DNA of 64,000 nucleotides from assembly GCA_036379955.1 (NCBI GenBank), contig DASVFR010000007.1, forward strand, positions 84,091 through 148,090, given 5' to 3'. The position numbers were made by a program, and so were the translations under genes. Source of the stretch: VRUE01 sp036379955. GTDB lineage: Bacteria > Actinomycetota > Thermoleophilia > Solirubrobacterales > 70-9. Shown in pieces: positions 50,701 through 59,166 of the stretch. A model generated the notes under the pieces. The model was given only the letters and a program-made list of their open reading frames with translations. It made no database searches and was not told the origin of the DNA. Each line of letters starts with the position of its first letter. Within the stretch, counting starts at the first letter, position 1.

Positions 50701-51996
50701 GTGAGCGGCATCGCCTCCATACACGCCCGCCAGATCCTCGATTCGAGGGGCAATCCGACGGTTGAGGTCGAAGTCGGGCTCGAGTCTGGCGCCCGCGGCC
50801 TGGCGGCCGTTCCCTCGGGAGCCTCGACCGGGGAGTTCGAGGCGGTCGAGCTGCGCGACGGGGGCGATTCCTGGGCCGGCAAGGGGGTCTCCGCCGCGGT
50901 TGCCAACGTCAACGGAGAGATCGCTGCCACCCTGACCGGCTTCGACGCGAGCGATCAAGCCGGCCTCGACGCGAGGATGATCGAGCTCGACGGCACGCCG
51001 AACAAGGGCCGGCTCGGCGCCAACGCGATCCTCGGAGTGTCCCTGGCGGCGGCGAAGGCGGCGGCGATGCTGGAAGGGGAGGCGCTGTTCCGCTACCTGG
51101 CCCGGCTCTACGGCGCCGCCGAGCCCGTGCTGCTGCCGGTGCCGATGATGAACGTGCTCAACGGCGGCGCCCACGCGGACAACTCGGTGGACTTCCAGGA
51201 GTTCATGGTCGTGCCGGCCGGCGCCTCCAGCTTCTCGGAGTGCCTGCGGGTCGGCACCGAGGTCTTCCACGCGCTGAAGAAGAGCCTCGCCGCCGCGGGC
51301 CACTCGACGGCGGTCGGCGACGAGGGAGGTTTCGCGCCCAACCTCGAGTCGAACGAGGCGGCCTTGCAGGCCGTTCTGGCCGGGGTCGAGGCGGCCGGCT
51401 ACGAGCCCGGCGCCGACGTCTTCATTGCCCTCGACCCGGCCGCCAGCGAGGTCTACGAGAACGGCGCCTACGTGCTCGAGCACGAGGGGCGTTCCCTCTC
51501 GCCGGCGGAGATGGCCTCCTACTGGGAGGACGCCTGCGCGCGCTACCCGATCCTCTCGATCGAGGACGGCATGGACGAGGAGGACTGGGATGGCTGGAAG
51601 CTGCTGACCGAGAAGCTGGGGGAGAGGGTGCAGCTGGTCGGCGACGATCTCTTCGTCACCAACCCCGAGCGCCTGCGACGGGGAATCGAGCTCGGGGTGG
51701 GCAACTCGATCCTGGTCAAGGTCAATCAGATCGGCACCCTGAGCGAGACCCTGGAGGCGATCCGGATCGCTGCCGAGGCCGGCTACACGGCCGTGATCTC
51801 GCATCGCTCCGGCGAGACCGAGGACACGACGATCGCCGACCTCGCGGTGGCGACGGGCGCGGGCCAGATCAAGACCGGCGCTCCCTCGCGCTCGGATCGC
51901 GTCGCCAAGTACAACCGGCTGTTGCGGATCGAGGAGGAACTGGGTGGAGCGGCCGAGTTCCCCGGACTGCAAGCGTTCCACCAACGCTCCCCATAG
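50701..51996 (+). CDS. eno: Enolase
   Basis: 431 residues from GTG 50701; TAGACT lies 9 nt upstream. It converts 2-phosphoglycerate to phosphoenolpyruvate. Motifs: ARQILDSRGNPTVEVEV, VPSGASTGEFEAVELRD, NSVDFQEFMVVPAGA, the metal ligands in SIEDGMDEEDW and VGDDLFVTNPERL, and the enolase signature ILVKVNQIGTLSET with SHRSGETEDT. Followed by a DivIC-like gene, the standard actinobacterial order. Confidence 0.96.
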   Translation: MSGIASIHARQILDSRGNPTVEVEVGLESGARGLAAVPSGASTGEFEAVELRDGGDSWAGKGVSAAVANVNGEIAATLTGFDASDQAGLDARMIELDGTPNKGRLGANAILGVSLAAAKAAAMLEGEALFRYLARLYGAAEPVLLPVPMMNVLNGGAHADNSVDFQEFMVVPAGASSFSECLRVGTEVFHALKKSLAAAGHSTAVGDEGGFAPNLESNEAALQAVLAGVEAAGYEPGADVFIALDPAASEVYENGAYVLEHEGRSLSPAEMASYWEDACARYPILSIEDGMDEEDWDGWKLLTEKLGERVQLVGDDLFVTNPERLRRGIELGVGNSILVKVNQIGTLSETLEAIRIAAEAGYTAVISHRSGETEDTTIADLAVATGAGQIKTGAPSRSDRVAKYNRLLRIEEELGGAAEFPGLQAFHQRSP

Positions 51997-52044
51997 AGTC
52001 GCCCGCGATGAAGGAATGCGCGTCCCGACCGCGTAGGAGCGGAA

Positions 52045-52404
52045 ATGGCAGCGCGTGCCCAGGCGGCGAGACGGCCGGCAGCTCCCCGTCGACGTCCTGC
52101 CCGGCGCAGACCCGGTGCCCGGCGCGGCGCCAGTCGCATCCACTGGGACCGCGTCGGTCGCATCGCCCTCACCCTGGTCCTCTTCTTCGTCCTCTACTCC
52201 TACCTCAATCCGGCGATCGACTTCGTCAAGACCTATACGGCGACGACCGCCGCCAAAGCCAAGTTGCACGAGGTGCAGCGCGAAAACACGCGCCTGCACT
52301 GGCGCCTCCAGCACGCCGACGACCCCGTCTACCTCGATGCCAAGGCCCGCGCCCAGGGCATGGTCGCGCCAGGCGAGACGCCCTACGTCGTCCACGGCCT
52401 CTGA
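52045..52404 (+). CDS. FtsB/DivIC-like septum formation protein
   Basis: 119 residues from ATG 52045. A very basic N-terminus (RRPAAPRRRPARRRPG), one membrane segment (IALTLVLFFVLYSYLNPAI) and a short extracytoplasmic coiled coil (AKAKLHEVQRENTRLHWRLQ) ending DPVYLDAKARAQGMVAPGE, the DivIC signature. It is a bitopic divisome protein that bridges FtsQ/DivIB and FtsL. The position directly after eno is diagnostic in Gram-positives with high GC. Confidence 0.88.
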   Translation: MAARAQAARRPAAPRRRPARRRPGARRGASRIHWDRVGRIALTLVLFFVLYSYLNPAIDFVKTYTATTAAKAKLHEVQRENTRLHWRLQHADDPVYLDAKARAQGMVAPGETPYVVHGL

Positions 52405-52420
52405 CATCCCCGAAAACTGC

Positions 52421-52468
52421 TTCCGGTGCGCTTTATGTGGCCTTATAACCGCATAAAGCGCACCGGAA
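52421..52468. repeat. 47-bp palindromic repeat (REP-like), copy 4
   Basis: Perfect 16-bp stem TTCCGGTGCGCTTTAT / ATAAAGCGCACCGGAA (a compensatory C-to-T / G-to-A change keeps pairing against copy 1), 16-nt loop. It lies 17 nt after the DivIC-like stop and 12 nt before the next start, so it may also terminate the eno transcript. Confidence 0.85.
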
Positions 52469-52480
52469 CGAGAGGAAGCC

Positions 52481-54679
52481 ATGGTTAGCGCGGGGACCTA
52501 CATCCTCGGGGTCCTGGCGCTTGTCGCGGTCGGGCTCTCGGTTGGGTTCAGTGCGTACCGGCTACGGCGGAGGCTGCTGCCGGCCTGGGACGGGGCGTCG
52601 GCGCGGTTGGTCGAGGTGGTCGTTGCGGTTGCTCTCCTGATCTGGATTGGGGAGGTCCTCGGGACGCTTGGGGTCTTCTACGCCTGGGCGTTCGTCATCG
52701 CAGCGGTCGGCCTGGCGGCGGCTTCGAGCACCCTGCCGGCGGGTCCTGTCGCTGCAGGGGACCCACCGCCCCTTCCGGTCGCTAAAGCGTCCTCAGGGGC
52801 GGTTCCCCCTACAGCGCCACCCGCCGGAGGGGGGTCTTGGCTTGCCTGGGTCGTGACCGTTGGGGTGATCGCCTTGGTCGTCGCGCACTGGGGTCTCACG
52901 ACGAAGGACGCCCTGGACAGAGGGATCTTCAATTTCGACTCGCTCTGGTACCACATGCCCTTCGCGGTCGACATGGTCCAGAGCCACTCGACCACGGGAC
53001 TTCACTACCCCGAGACCGTCTTCACCAACTGGTTCTACCCGCAAAATTCGGAGCTTCTCCACTCCATCGGCATCCTGCTCACGCAGCGCGACATGCTGTC
53101 GCTCTTCCTGAACTTCGGCTTTTTGGGGCTAGCTTTCCTGGCTGCATGGTGCATCGGTCGTCCGTACAGCCGAGGTCACCTGACCGTCGTTGCGGCAGCC
53201 ATCCTCCTCGAGTGCCACACGCTCGTCGTTCGAGAGCCTGGAGCGGCCAAGAACGACCTTGTCGCCGCCGCTTTGCTTCTAGCTGCGGCCGCGATCCTGG
53301 TTACTGCTTATGCACGTCACCCGCAGGCTGTTGCGTCTTCGGCTCTGACCTGGCCCATCGCCGCCGCTGGCCTCGCGGTCGGGCTTGCGGTTGGCACCAA
53401 GTCGACGGCCGTCGCGATGGCCTTTGCCCTTACCGTCGCCGTAATCGCCTTGGCGCCCGTTGGCCGTCGCTGGGCCGCGGCGGGCTGGTGGCTCGTCCCC
53501 GCCTTCCTCGGCGGCGGCTACTGGTTCGTGCGCAACCTGATCGTCGCCGGCAACCCGTTGCCCCAGGCGACGAGCATCGGGCCGATCTCGCTGCCGCACC
53601 CGGAGCGACTCCAAGAAGGGCGACCCGATTTCAGCATCGTCCATTACGCCACGGATACCGGCGTCTGGCGCGAGTACTTCGTTCCGGGACTTCATCAAGC
53701 CTTCGGGGTCCTGTGGCCTCTGACGATCGCGCTGGCGGTTGCAGGCGGCGTGCTTGTCCTGATCCGTGGCGACCGAGTTCTGCGCTGGATGGCCGCCGTG
53801 GCCCTCTTCAGCCTCCTCGCCTACCTCTTCACCCCGCTGAGCGCCGCCGGCGCCGAGGGGGCGCCCACCGGCTTCGGCATCAACATCCGTTACGCCGTCC
53901 CCGCCCTCCTCCTCGGCCTCACGCTGCTTCCCCTCGCCTTCAAGCGCCTGGACGGTTGGCGCGAATGGGCCCTGCTCGGCGCTCTTCTCGCCGTCTTGGT
54001 CGTCACCAACCGCGCCGACGCCGTCCTCCGCGACCCCTCCCGCCCCTTCGCCCTAGCTCTCGCGTTCCTCGTCGTGGTGCTGCCGGCCCTCATCCTGCTC
54101 TGGGGCTATCGCGCCGCTGGAAACAGGCGCCCGTCTCTGCTCATCGGCGGCTTCGGGGCCCTGATCCTGCTGATAGCCGCCCTCGGCTACCCCCTCCAGC
54201 GCCACTACCTGGAGAGCCGTTTCGACCGCACGTCCGAAATTCCCGGCATGCACCTCGACGCCGCTTACGCCTGGGCTCGCGACAAGCATGACTTTCGCAT
54301 CGGCCTCGCCGGCACCGCCGCCGGCTTCCTCCAGTACGGCCTCTACGGAACGGACCTCTCCAACCGCGTCACGTACCTGGGCGAAAAGGGCCCCCACGGC
54401 GCCTACAACGCGATCCCGACCTGCGCCGCCTTCCGCGCCGCCGTCAACGCCGCCAACCTCGAATACCTGATCACCGCCCCCTTCCTCAACTTCCTCAACC
54501 CCGCCCACCCCATCTCATCCCCAGAGTCCCTCTGGCTCCGCAACGAGAAATCCGTATCTCCCATCCTAAAAAGCGGCCCCGTAACCATCTGGCGCATCGA
54601 AGGAAAGCTGGACCCCACATCCTGCGGCCCCGCAAACGCTCCCCTGCGCAAGATCCCGAATACGCCCGAAGCTGGCTAG
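52481..54679 (+). CDS. GT-C type integral membrane glycosyltransferase-like protein carrying an inserted repeat
   Basis: 732 residues with around twelve membrane segments and a soluble C-terminal domain. GT-C features: after the first helices, NFDSLWYHMPFAVDMVQ carries the catalytic-type Asp before a large loop, with FTNWFYPQNSELLHSIG next. The soluble end (about residues 590-732) has GIGLAGTAAG-like and NRVTYLGEKGPHG segments. Such enzymes add sugars from polyprenyl-phosphate donors outside the membrane; donor and acceptor are unknown. Residues about 86-117, a Pro/Ala/Gly-rich loop, are encoded by a 90-bp repeat also found between genes at 21036-21125. The start ATG has GAGAGGAAG upstream, just after palindrome copy 4. 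Confidence 0.75.
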   Translation: MVSAGTYILGVLALVAVGLSVGFSAYRLRRRLLPAWDGASARLVEVVVAVALLIWIGEVLGTLGVFYAWAFVIAAVGLAAASSTLPAGPVAAGDPPPLPVAKASSGAVPPTAPPAGGGSWLAWVVTVGVIALVVAHWGLTTKDALDRGIFNFDSLWYHMPFAVDMVQSHSTTGLHYPETVFTNWFYPQNSELLHSIGILLTQRDMLSLFLNFGFLGLAFLAAWCIGRPYSRGHLTVVAAAILLECHTLVVREPGAAKNDLVAAALLLAAAAILVTAYARHPQAVASSALTWPIAAAGLAVGLAVGTKSTAVAMAFALTVAVIALAPVGRRWAAAGWWLVPAFLGGGYWFVRNLIVAGNPLPQATSIGPISLPHPERLQEGRPDFSIVHYATDTGVWREYFVPGLHQAFGVLWPLTIALAVAGGVLVLIRGDRVLRWMAAVALFSLLAYLFTPLSAAGAEGAPTGFGINIRYAVPALLLGLTLLPLAFKRLDGWREWALLGALLAVLVVTNRADAVLRDPSRPFALALAFLVVVLPALILLWGYRAAGNRRPSLLIGGFGALILLIAALGYPLQRHYLESRFDRTSEIPGMHLDAAYAWARDKHDFRIGLAGTAAGFLQYGLYGTDLSNRVTYLGEKGPHGAYNAIPTCAAFRAAVNAANLEYLITAPFLNFLNPAHPISSPESLWLRNEKSVSPILKSGPVTIWRIEGKLDPTSCGPANAPLRKIPNTPEAG
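52738..52830 (+). repeat. 90-bp dispersed hairpin element, copy inserted in a coding region
   Basis: About 91 percent identical to the reverse complement of 21036-21125. It encodes roughly AGPVAAGDPPPLPVAKASSG and the following PPTAPPAGG in frame, forming a loop between two membrane segments. Relative to the intergenic copy it has three extra single bases, which together keep the reading frame. Confidence 0.78.
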
Positions 54680-54794
54680 GGACTGCCCCCATGGGGGTGG
54701 AACGTCTTAGCCCTTTGCCATGGGCGCGACCCGAGGCGTCAGCCCTCGCCCAAACCTCGGCAGGGCGCAAGTGGAACCCCATGGGGGCAGTCCC
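54679..54794. repeat. Inverted repeat with 18-bp perfect arms between convergent genes
   Basis: Outer arms GGGACTGCCCCCATGGGG and CCCCATGGGGGCAGTCCC pair perfectly. An inner CCGAGG/CCTCGG pair sits in the 80-nt middle. It fills the gap between the GT-C gene and the convergent gene ending at 54809 and could be a bidirectional terminator or a further mobile palindrome. Confidence 0.7.
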
Positions 54795-54808
54795 ACTCCG
54801 CTTGAGAC

Positions 54809-55342
54809 TTATTCGTCCGACTCGCCGTCTTCGGGCTCGGCGTCCTCGCCGGCCCGCCGGATCACGATCTGATCGGCCTCGATCCGCACCGTGACCTCCC
54901 GCTTGCCCACCCAGTGTTCGGCATAGACCGTGTTGTCGGCCACCGACGGATCCAGCCAGAGGCCGTAGCCATCGCTCTCACCGTGGTCGAAGCTCGCCTG
55001 CAGCTCTTTGCGACGCCCACGCCCGCCCCGACGACCGCGGCGCCGCCTGCGTCGGGGTTTCTCCTCGGCGTCCTCGTCGCCCTCGGGCTCGGCCTCCTCC
55101 TCGTCGGGCTCGGCCTCCTCGGCCGCGGCCGCGGCCTCGATCTCGGCCTCGATCTCGTCGCGAAGGTCGACTTCGCCCGAGGCGGCGTCGTCCTCGTCGG
55201 GGGTGAACCCGTGCTGCTTGCGGAACTCGCGCAGCTCCGAGGTGCTGACTTCGAGCTGGTGGGCGATCCAGGCGTCGGTCCGGCCCTGGCGCACCCAGGC
55301 GCGGATCTGGTTTAGCTGTGGCTTCAGCGAGCGTCTTGCCAT
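54809..55342 (-). CDS. Actinobacterial hypothetical protein with HTH-like start and Arg/Gly-rich linker
   Basis: 177 residues from ATG 55342 (TAGACT 9 nt upstream). Residues 1-45 look like a small helix-turn-helix: QIRAWVRQGRTDAWIAHQLE then STSELREFRKQHGF. An acidic stretch (about 50-90) is followed by a basic RGG-like stretch (RRRRRRGRRGGRGRRKE) and a compact C-terminal beta domain (DGYGLWLDPSVADNTVYAEHW ... VTVRIEADQIVIRR). An RNA- or DNA-binding role is suggested by the basic linker, but no function is known to me. Confidence 0.65.
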   Translation of the reverse strand: MARRSLKPQLNQIRAWVRQGRTDAWIAHQLEVSTSELREFRKQHGFTPDEDDAASGEVDLRDEIEAEIEAAAAAEEAEPDEEEAEPEGDEDAEEKPRRRRRRGRRGGRGRRKELQASFDHGESDGYGLWLDPSVADNTVYAEHWVGKREVTVRIEADQIVIRRAGEDAEPEDGESDE

Positions 55343-55391
55343 CGGCGCGCGAGTCTATTCAACAGAGCCGGTTGGGCGCAGGGACCCGGGC

Positions 55392-55631
55392 TCAGGACAT
55401 CAGGAAGGCGAGCGCCTCGAACATCGAGACGACCACGACGGCCACGGTCAGGGTCAGACAGACGGCGAGAACGCTGAATCGCACCTTGCCCTGCTGCTGG
55501 CTGCGGGTGATCCGTCGCGCTCGCGAGCGGTTGGCGGCTCGGCGCCGCAGCTGCTCGCGCCGATGACGCTCGAGTGTGGTCTCCTGCTCGAAGGCCAGCT
55601 CGAACTGGGAGATGCTTTGACGCATTCTCAT
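55392..55631 (-). CDS. Small single-span membrane protein
   Basis: 79 residues from ATG 55631. A charged N-terminal half (QETTLERHRREQLRRRAANR, RARRITRSQQQGK) and one C-terminal membrane helix (FSVLAVCLTLTVAVVVVSMF). It is tail-anchored in layout. No family recognised. Confidence 0.5.
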   Translation of the reverse strand: MRMRQSISQFELAFEQETTLERHRREQLRRRAANRSRARRITRSQQQGKVRFSVLAVCLTLTVAVVVVSMFEALAFLMS

Positions 55632-55719
55632 AGGCGGGGCCCCCAAGGGGCCGCGGGGACCGTAGCAAAGCGGCACGAGACCTTGCAGGAGAAGGAAATG
55701 TGCGATCGGTCACGACGAT

Positions 55720-56232
55720 TCAGGGAGCGCAAGCGCCCCACAGCCCTCTCCCGCGCCGCGCAGCGCCCAGCTCCAGGCGCTCGAAGAGCGGCGCGAAGCG
55801 GTCGTTGGGGGGGATCGTCAGCGTGCGGGCGAGGCCGCGCCGGACGAACGTCGCGTTGACGAAGCGCCGGCCCAGGTGGACGTAAGCGAGCAGCCTGCCG
55901 TAGACGTCGCGGCGCTCGACCCCGAAGACGAGCCTGACGCGCCTGCCTTCGAGAAGGCGGTGGTTGAAGGCCGACGCTCTCGGCCCGAAGCACTGCACCG
56001 GAGTGTCGGGCTTGACCGTCTCCGGCGTGTCGATCCCGATGTAGCGAACGTCCTCGGTTCGCCCGCCGAACCGTGCTTCGATCGTGTCGCCGTCGACGAC
56101 CCGCGTAACGACGGCCATGGTCGACGCGGGCCCTTCGTCCTTCGCACCGCCCTCCCACGGCCGCAGGATGAGCAGAGTGACCGCAGCGAGCAAGATCAGG
56201 CTGCCGAGTCTTCCGCTTCCAATGGGTCCCAC
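55720..56232 (-). CDS. Membrane-anchored thermonuclease-like (SNase) protein
   Basis: 170 residues. N-terminal membrane anchor or signal (LGSLILLAAVTLLILRPW), then an OB-fold nuclease: VTRVVDGDTIEARFGG, VRYIGIDTPETVKPD with the catalytic Arg, Asp and Glu positions of staphylococcal nuclease, and RRDVYGRLLAYVHLG with the second catalytic Arg. It should be a Ca-dependent nuclease acting outside the membrane. About the usual length for the family. Confidence 0.9.
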   Translation of the reverse strand: MGPIGSGRLGSLILLAAVTLLILRPWEGGAKDEGPASTMAVVTRVVDGDTIEARFGGRTEDVRYIGIDTPETVKPDTPVQCFGPRASAFNHRLLEGRRVRLVFGVERRDVYGRLLAYVHLGRRFVNATFVRRGLARTLTIPPNDRFAPLFERLELGAARRGRGLWGACAP

Positions 56233-56273
56233 CCCGACTCAAGGCCGGGGCGGGCGATTGTCTCCCCCTAGGG

Positions 56274-57194
56274 CTAGGGAATGCGACGGACGCTCGAGAG
56301 CAGCGTCTCCTTTATCCGCGCGATTATCTCCAGCGCCTCGTTCCACTCGCGCTGCCAGACGTTGCGGCCGAAGATCACGCCCGAGCCGCCGGCTTCCATG
56401 ATCTCGCGCGTGTGGCCGAGCACCGTTTCGTCGTCGACTCTGGAGCCGCCCGAGAGGACGACCAGCGAGCGGCCGGCCGACTCGACGCACTGGCGGATCG
56501 CCTCGGCCTGGTCGACTTCCATCTCGTTGTAGGGGGCGGGGGCGTCCTTGTCCTTCCCCGGGTCGATCTTCGGCATGTTGAGCTTGACCACGTCGGCGCC
56601 CATCTCCATCGCCATCCGCGCCGCGTAGTCGATCGCGTAGAAGGAGTTCTGACCGCCCTTGGCCTCGATCGCTTCCCCCCGCGGGTAAGACCAGACGATC
56701 AGCGGCATTCCGAAGCGATCGCAGTCTTCGCGTACGGTGCGCAGCTGGGCGAGGTCCTCGTCTTGACGCGGCGAGCCGACGTAGAGGGTGTAGCCGACTG
56801 CGTCGGCGCCGAGTCGAACGGCGTCCTCGACGCTGGCGTTGCAGGTAGAGAGGGCCTGCGCGGAGGAGGGGACGTCGGTCTTGCCGTTGACCTTGAGGAT
56901 CAGCGGCACCTGGCCGGCGTAGTCGGGGTAGTACTTGCTCGCCATCCCGATCTGGCAGGCGAGGGCCGAGTAGCCGGCCTCCGCCGCGAGCCGGAACTGG
57001 TAGTCGGGGTCCTTGGAGGCCGGGTTGGGGAAGAAGTCGCGCGGACCGTGCTCGATTCCCTGGTCGATTGGCAGCAGCATCAGGGTGCCGTTGCCGGGAC
57101 CGAACTCGAAGAGCAGGCGCCGCAGGCGCGCTCGTTTGCCGGGGGCCAGGGTGGCCAGCAGCGATTTCTGCTCGGTCAGGCTCTTCAACTCCAC
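56274..57194 (-). CDS. Class I fructose-bisphosphate aldolase, DhnA/FbaB type
   Basis: 306 residues from GTG 57194, with GAGGAGGAA 6 nt upstream. Archaeal-type aldolase: LLPIDQGIEHGPRDFF (phosphate and substrate region), GYTLYVGSPRQDEDL, GADVVKLNMPKID (Schiff-base Lys region), VLSGGSRVDDET and AGGSGVIFGRNVWQR phosphate loop. It cleaves fructose 1,6-bisphosphate to triose phosphates, complementing the enolase nearby. Frame extension upstream of the GTG has no support. Confidence 0.9.
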   Translation of the reverse strand: MELKSLTEQKSLLATLAPGKRARLRRLLFEFGPGNGTLMLLPIDQGIEHGPRDFFPNPASKDPDYQFRLAAEAGYSALACQIGMASKYYPDYAGQVPLILKVNGKTDVPSSAQALSTCNASVEDAVRLGADAVGYTLYVGSPRQDEDLAQLRTVREDCDRFGMPLIVWSYPRGEAIEAKGGQNSFYAIDYAARMAMEMGADVVKLNMPKIDPGKDKDAPAPYNEMEVDQAEAIRQCVESAGRSLVVLSGGSRVDDETVLGHTREIMEAGGSGVIFGRNVWQREWNEALEIIARIKETLLSSVRRIP

Positions 57195-57296
57195 GCTTGA
57201 TTCCTCCTCGATTCGACGGCTGTCGGGTGCTCTCCCCAGTATGTCATCGGCCGCGCTCGCAAGCGGTTTCCGGCGGCCGGTTATCCTCGAATCACC

Positions 57297-58064
57297 ATGA
57301 GCGAGACTGAGCTCAGCGTCATCTGCAAGAACTGTGGGTCCGAGGTCAGTCCCTACGTGACCGAGTGCCCCTACTGCGGCGCGCGACTGCGCAAGCGAGC
57401 GCCGAAGCTCGAACGGCGCGGCGACGCCCTCGAGCCCCGCCCGCGGCGCTCCCGCCCGTCGCTGCCGCGCTTGCGGCTGGCTCGCGCGACCGACTCGCCC
57501 CGGCCCTTTCGGCCCTACGCGACGGCAACCATCGTTCTCGGCTCGGCGGTTCTCCTCCTGCTGCTGAAGGCGACCGGTTCGGAGATCAGCGGGTACGGCG
57601 GCTTGATCGTGCCGGGCTTCGATCAGTGGTGGCGCTTCCTCAGCGCGCCGTTCGCCTACGTCGACGTGGGTTATCTCTTCGTCGTCGCCGTGGGGCTGGC
57701 GATCTTCGCCACCGGCCTCGAGCGGCGCCTGGGCACCCCGGCAACCGGCCTGTTGCTGATCGCCTGCGGCTCGCTGGGCATGCTCGTCGCCAGCGGTATC
57801 GCCAACGCCCAGGGCGGCATCCACACGATCGCCGGCGGCAACGGGATGGCACTCGGCGCTCTGACCGCCTGGTTCGCGATCAGGCGCGGGGAGACCCATG
57901 GCGCCGTCGACGACGACTACGACATGATCGGGGTGATCGTCTGCGCCGCGGTGCTCCTTGCCCTGCCGGCCTTCGAGTCGAGCGCCGACCCCTTTGCCGG
58001 TCTGGTCGGTGCCGCGGTGGGTGGTCTAGCGGGCCTCGCGGCCTCAGCCCTCCATCGCGAATAG
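57297..58064 (+). CDS. Zinc ribbon fused to a rhomboid-like membrane domain, apparently inactive
   Basis: 255 residues from ATG 57297 (TATCCT 9 nt upstream). Residues 9-31 are a zinc ribbon: CKNCGSEVSPYVTECPYCGA. A basic linker leads to six membrane segments. WWRFLSAPFAYVDVGYLFVVA matches the rhomboid L1/TM2 start, and HTIAGGNGMALGALTAW occupies the position of the rhomboid GxSG motif, but Ser is replaced by Asn. The catalytic His helix is also not evident (FAGLVGAAVGGLAGL). It is probably a pseudo-rhomboid that binds rather than cleaves membrane proteins. Confidence 0.75.
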   Translation: MSETELSVICKNCGSEVSPYVTECPYCGARLRKRAPKLERRGDALEPRPRRSRPSLPRLRLARATDSPRPFRPYATATIVLGSAVLLLLLKATGSEISGYGGLIVPGFDQWWRFLSAPFAYVDVGYLFVVAVGLAIFATGLERRLGTPATGLLLIACGSLGMLVASGIANAQGGIHTIAGGNGMALGALTAWFAIRRGETHGAVDDDYDMIGVIVCAAVLLALPAFESSADPFAGLVGAAVGGLAGLAASALHRE

Positions 58065-58073
58065 CAGGGCGCA

Positions 58074-58079
58074 TAGGAT
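58074..58079 (+). promoter_or_regulatory. -10 hexamer, leaderless geometry
   Basis: TAGGAT, then 6 nt, then GTG 58086. Confidence 0.5.
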
Positions 58080-58085
58080 CGGGCG

Positions 58086-58418
58086 GTGCCCGATGACCAC
58101 GACCGGCTACTCGAGGCCGCGATCGAGCGTTTGCTCGACGCCGAGCGCTTTGCCGAGGCGGAGAGAGTCGTCGCCAGAGCCGCTCCGCAGTTGCAGAAGA
58201 TTCTCGCCGCGGCCCTCGCCGAGGGTGGCTGGTTCAGCGAATCGCACGAGGCTGAGTCGCTGCGCGTGGCGACGGTTCCCGATCCCGAGGAGCGCGTCGC
58301 CGCGGTCCGCTCCCTTCTCGCAGAGGAGGCGAGGATGGGAATGATGGTTGGAGTCGCCGTCGGCTGGGCATTGCAAGAGGAGATGAGCAGGCAATCAGAG
58401 AGCGAAGGAGAGAGCTGA
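58086..58418 (+). CDS. Small helical protein of unknown function
   Basis: 110 residues from GTG 58086. Predominantly helical: DRLLEAAIERLLDAERFAEA, QLQKILAAALAEGGWF, and EERVAAVRSLLAEEARMGMM, then a weakly hydrophobic GVAVGWALQEEM. No family recognised. It lies 1 nt upstream of the UPF0173 hydrolase start, so the two are co-translated. Confidence 0.6.
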   Translation: MPDDHDRLLEAAIERLLDAERFAEAERVVARAAPQLQKILAAALAEGGWFSESHEAESLRVATVPDPEERVAAVRSLLAEEARMGMMVGVAVGWALQEEMSRQSESEGES

Positions 58419-58419
58419 G

Positions 58420-59139
58420 ATGGAGATCAAGTACCACGGCCATTCGTGCTTCGAGCTGAGCGAGGGAGACGCTTGCGTCCTCCTCGACCCTTTTCTCAAG
58501 CCAAATAACCCGGCAGCGGTGGCCACGGGGGACGAAGTCGAGCCGACGCACATCGCGATCTCTCACGGGCACGCCGATCACATGGCCGATGCGGTCCCGG
58601 TCGCAAAGCGCACCGGAGCTCATTGCGTCGCCGTCGTCGAGATTGCCAACTGGCTCGAAGAGCTAGGGGTGGCGAACGTCTCCGACCCGAACCTCGGCGG
58701 CACCGTGCGCTTCGATTGGGGATGGATCAAGCTCGTACCGGCCTGGCACACCAGCACCCTTCCCGGTTCGGCCGAGACGCCCTTCAGCCCGACCACGGGC
58801 ACGGTGGTCGGCACCGCTGCCGGGCTGCTCGTCAACATCGGCGGCCACACCGTCTATCACGCGGGCGATACCTGCCTGTTCGGTGACATGCGGCTGATCG
58901 CCGAGCGCAACCCGATCGACGTCGCCCTACTCCCGATCGGCGGCCACTACACCATGGACCGCCATGACGCCGTCGTCGCAGCGGATTTCATCGGCGCCGG
59001 GACGGTGATCCCGATGCACTTCGAAACCTTCCCCCCGATCGAGACCGATGCGGCGGCCTTCAAAGCGGATGTAGAGGCGAAGACCTCCTCTACGGTCGTC
59101 GTCTTGGCTCCAGGCGAATCGCACTCGGTTGGAGGCTGA
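58420..59139 (+). CDS. UPF0173 metal-dependent hydrolase (MBL fold)
   Basis: 239 residues from ATG 58420. MBL fold of the UPF0173/RNase-Z-like group: MEIKYHGHSCFEL with LLDPFLKPNN, the metal motif AISHGHADHMAD (full HxHxDH), PAWHTSTLPG, VYHAGDTCLFGDM, and LPIGGHYTMDRHDA then VIPMHFETFP. Length and motifs match the family closely. The substrate is unknown. Confidence 0.9.
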   Translation: MEIKYHGHSCFELSEGDACVLLDPFLKPNNPAAVATGDEVEPTHIAISHGHADHMADAVPVAKRTGAHCVAVVEIANWLEELGVANVSDPNLGGTVRFDWGWIKLVPAWHTSTLPGSAETPFSPTTGTVVGTAAGLLVNIGGHTVYHAGDTCLFGDMRLIAERNPIDVALLPIGGHYTMDRHDAVVAADFIGAGTVIPMHFETFPPIETDAAAFKADVEAKTSSTVVVLAPGESHSVGG

Positions 59140-59166
59140 GCGGCGCCGGCCCTTGTCCGAGCCGGT

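Noticed and set aside
56274..57899. Aldolase extended to about 541 residues
   Set aside because: The extra N-terminal part is antisense to the zinc-ribbon/rhomboid gene; GTG 57194 has a strong ribosome binding site and gives the normal family length.
58604..58618. AAAGCGCACCGGA, matching an arm of the 47-bp palindrome, inside the UPF0173 gene
   Set aside because: It encodes K-R-T-G, which fits the family motif AKRTGA at that place, and there is no second arm.
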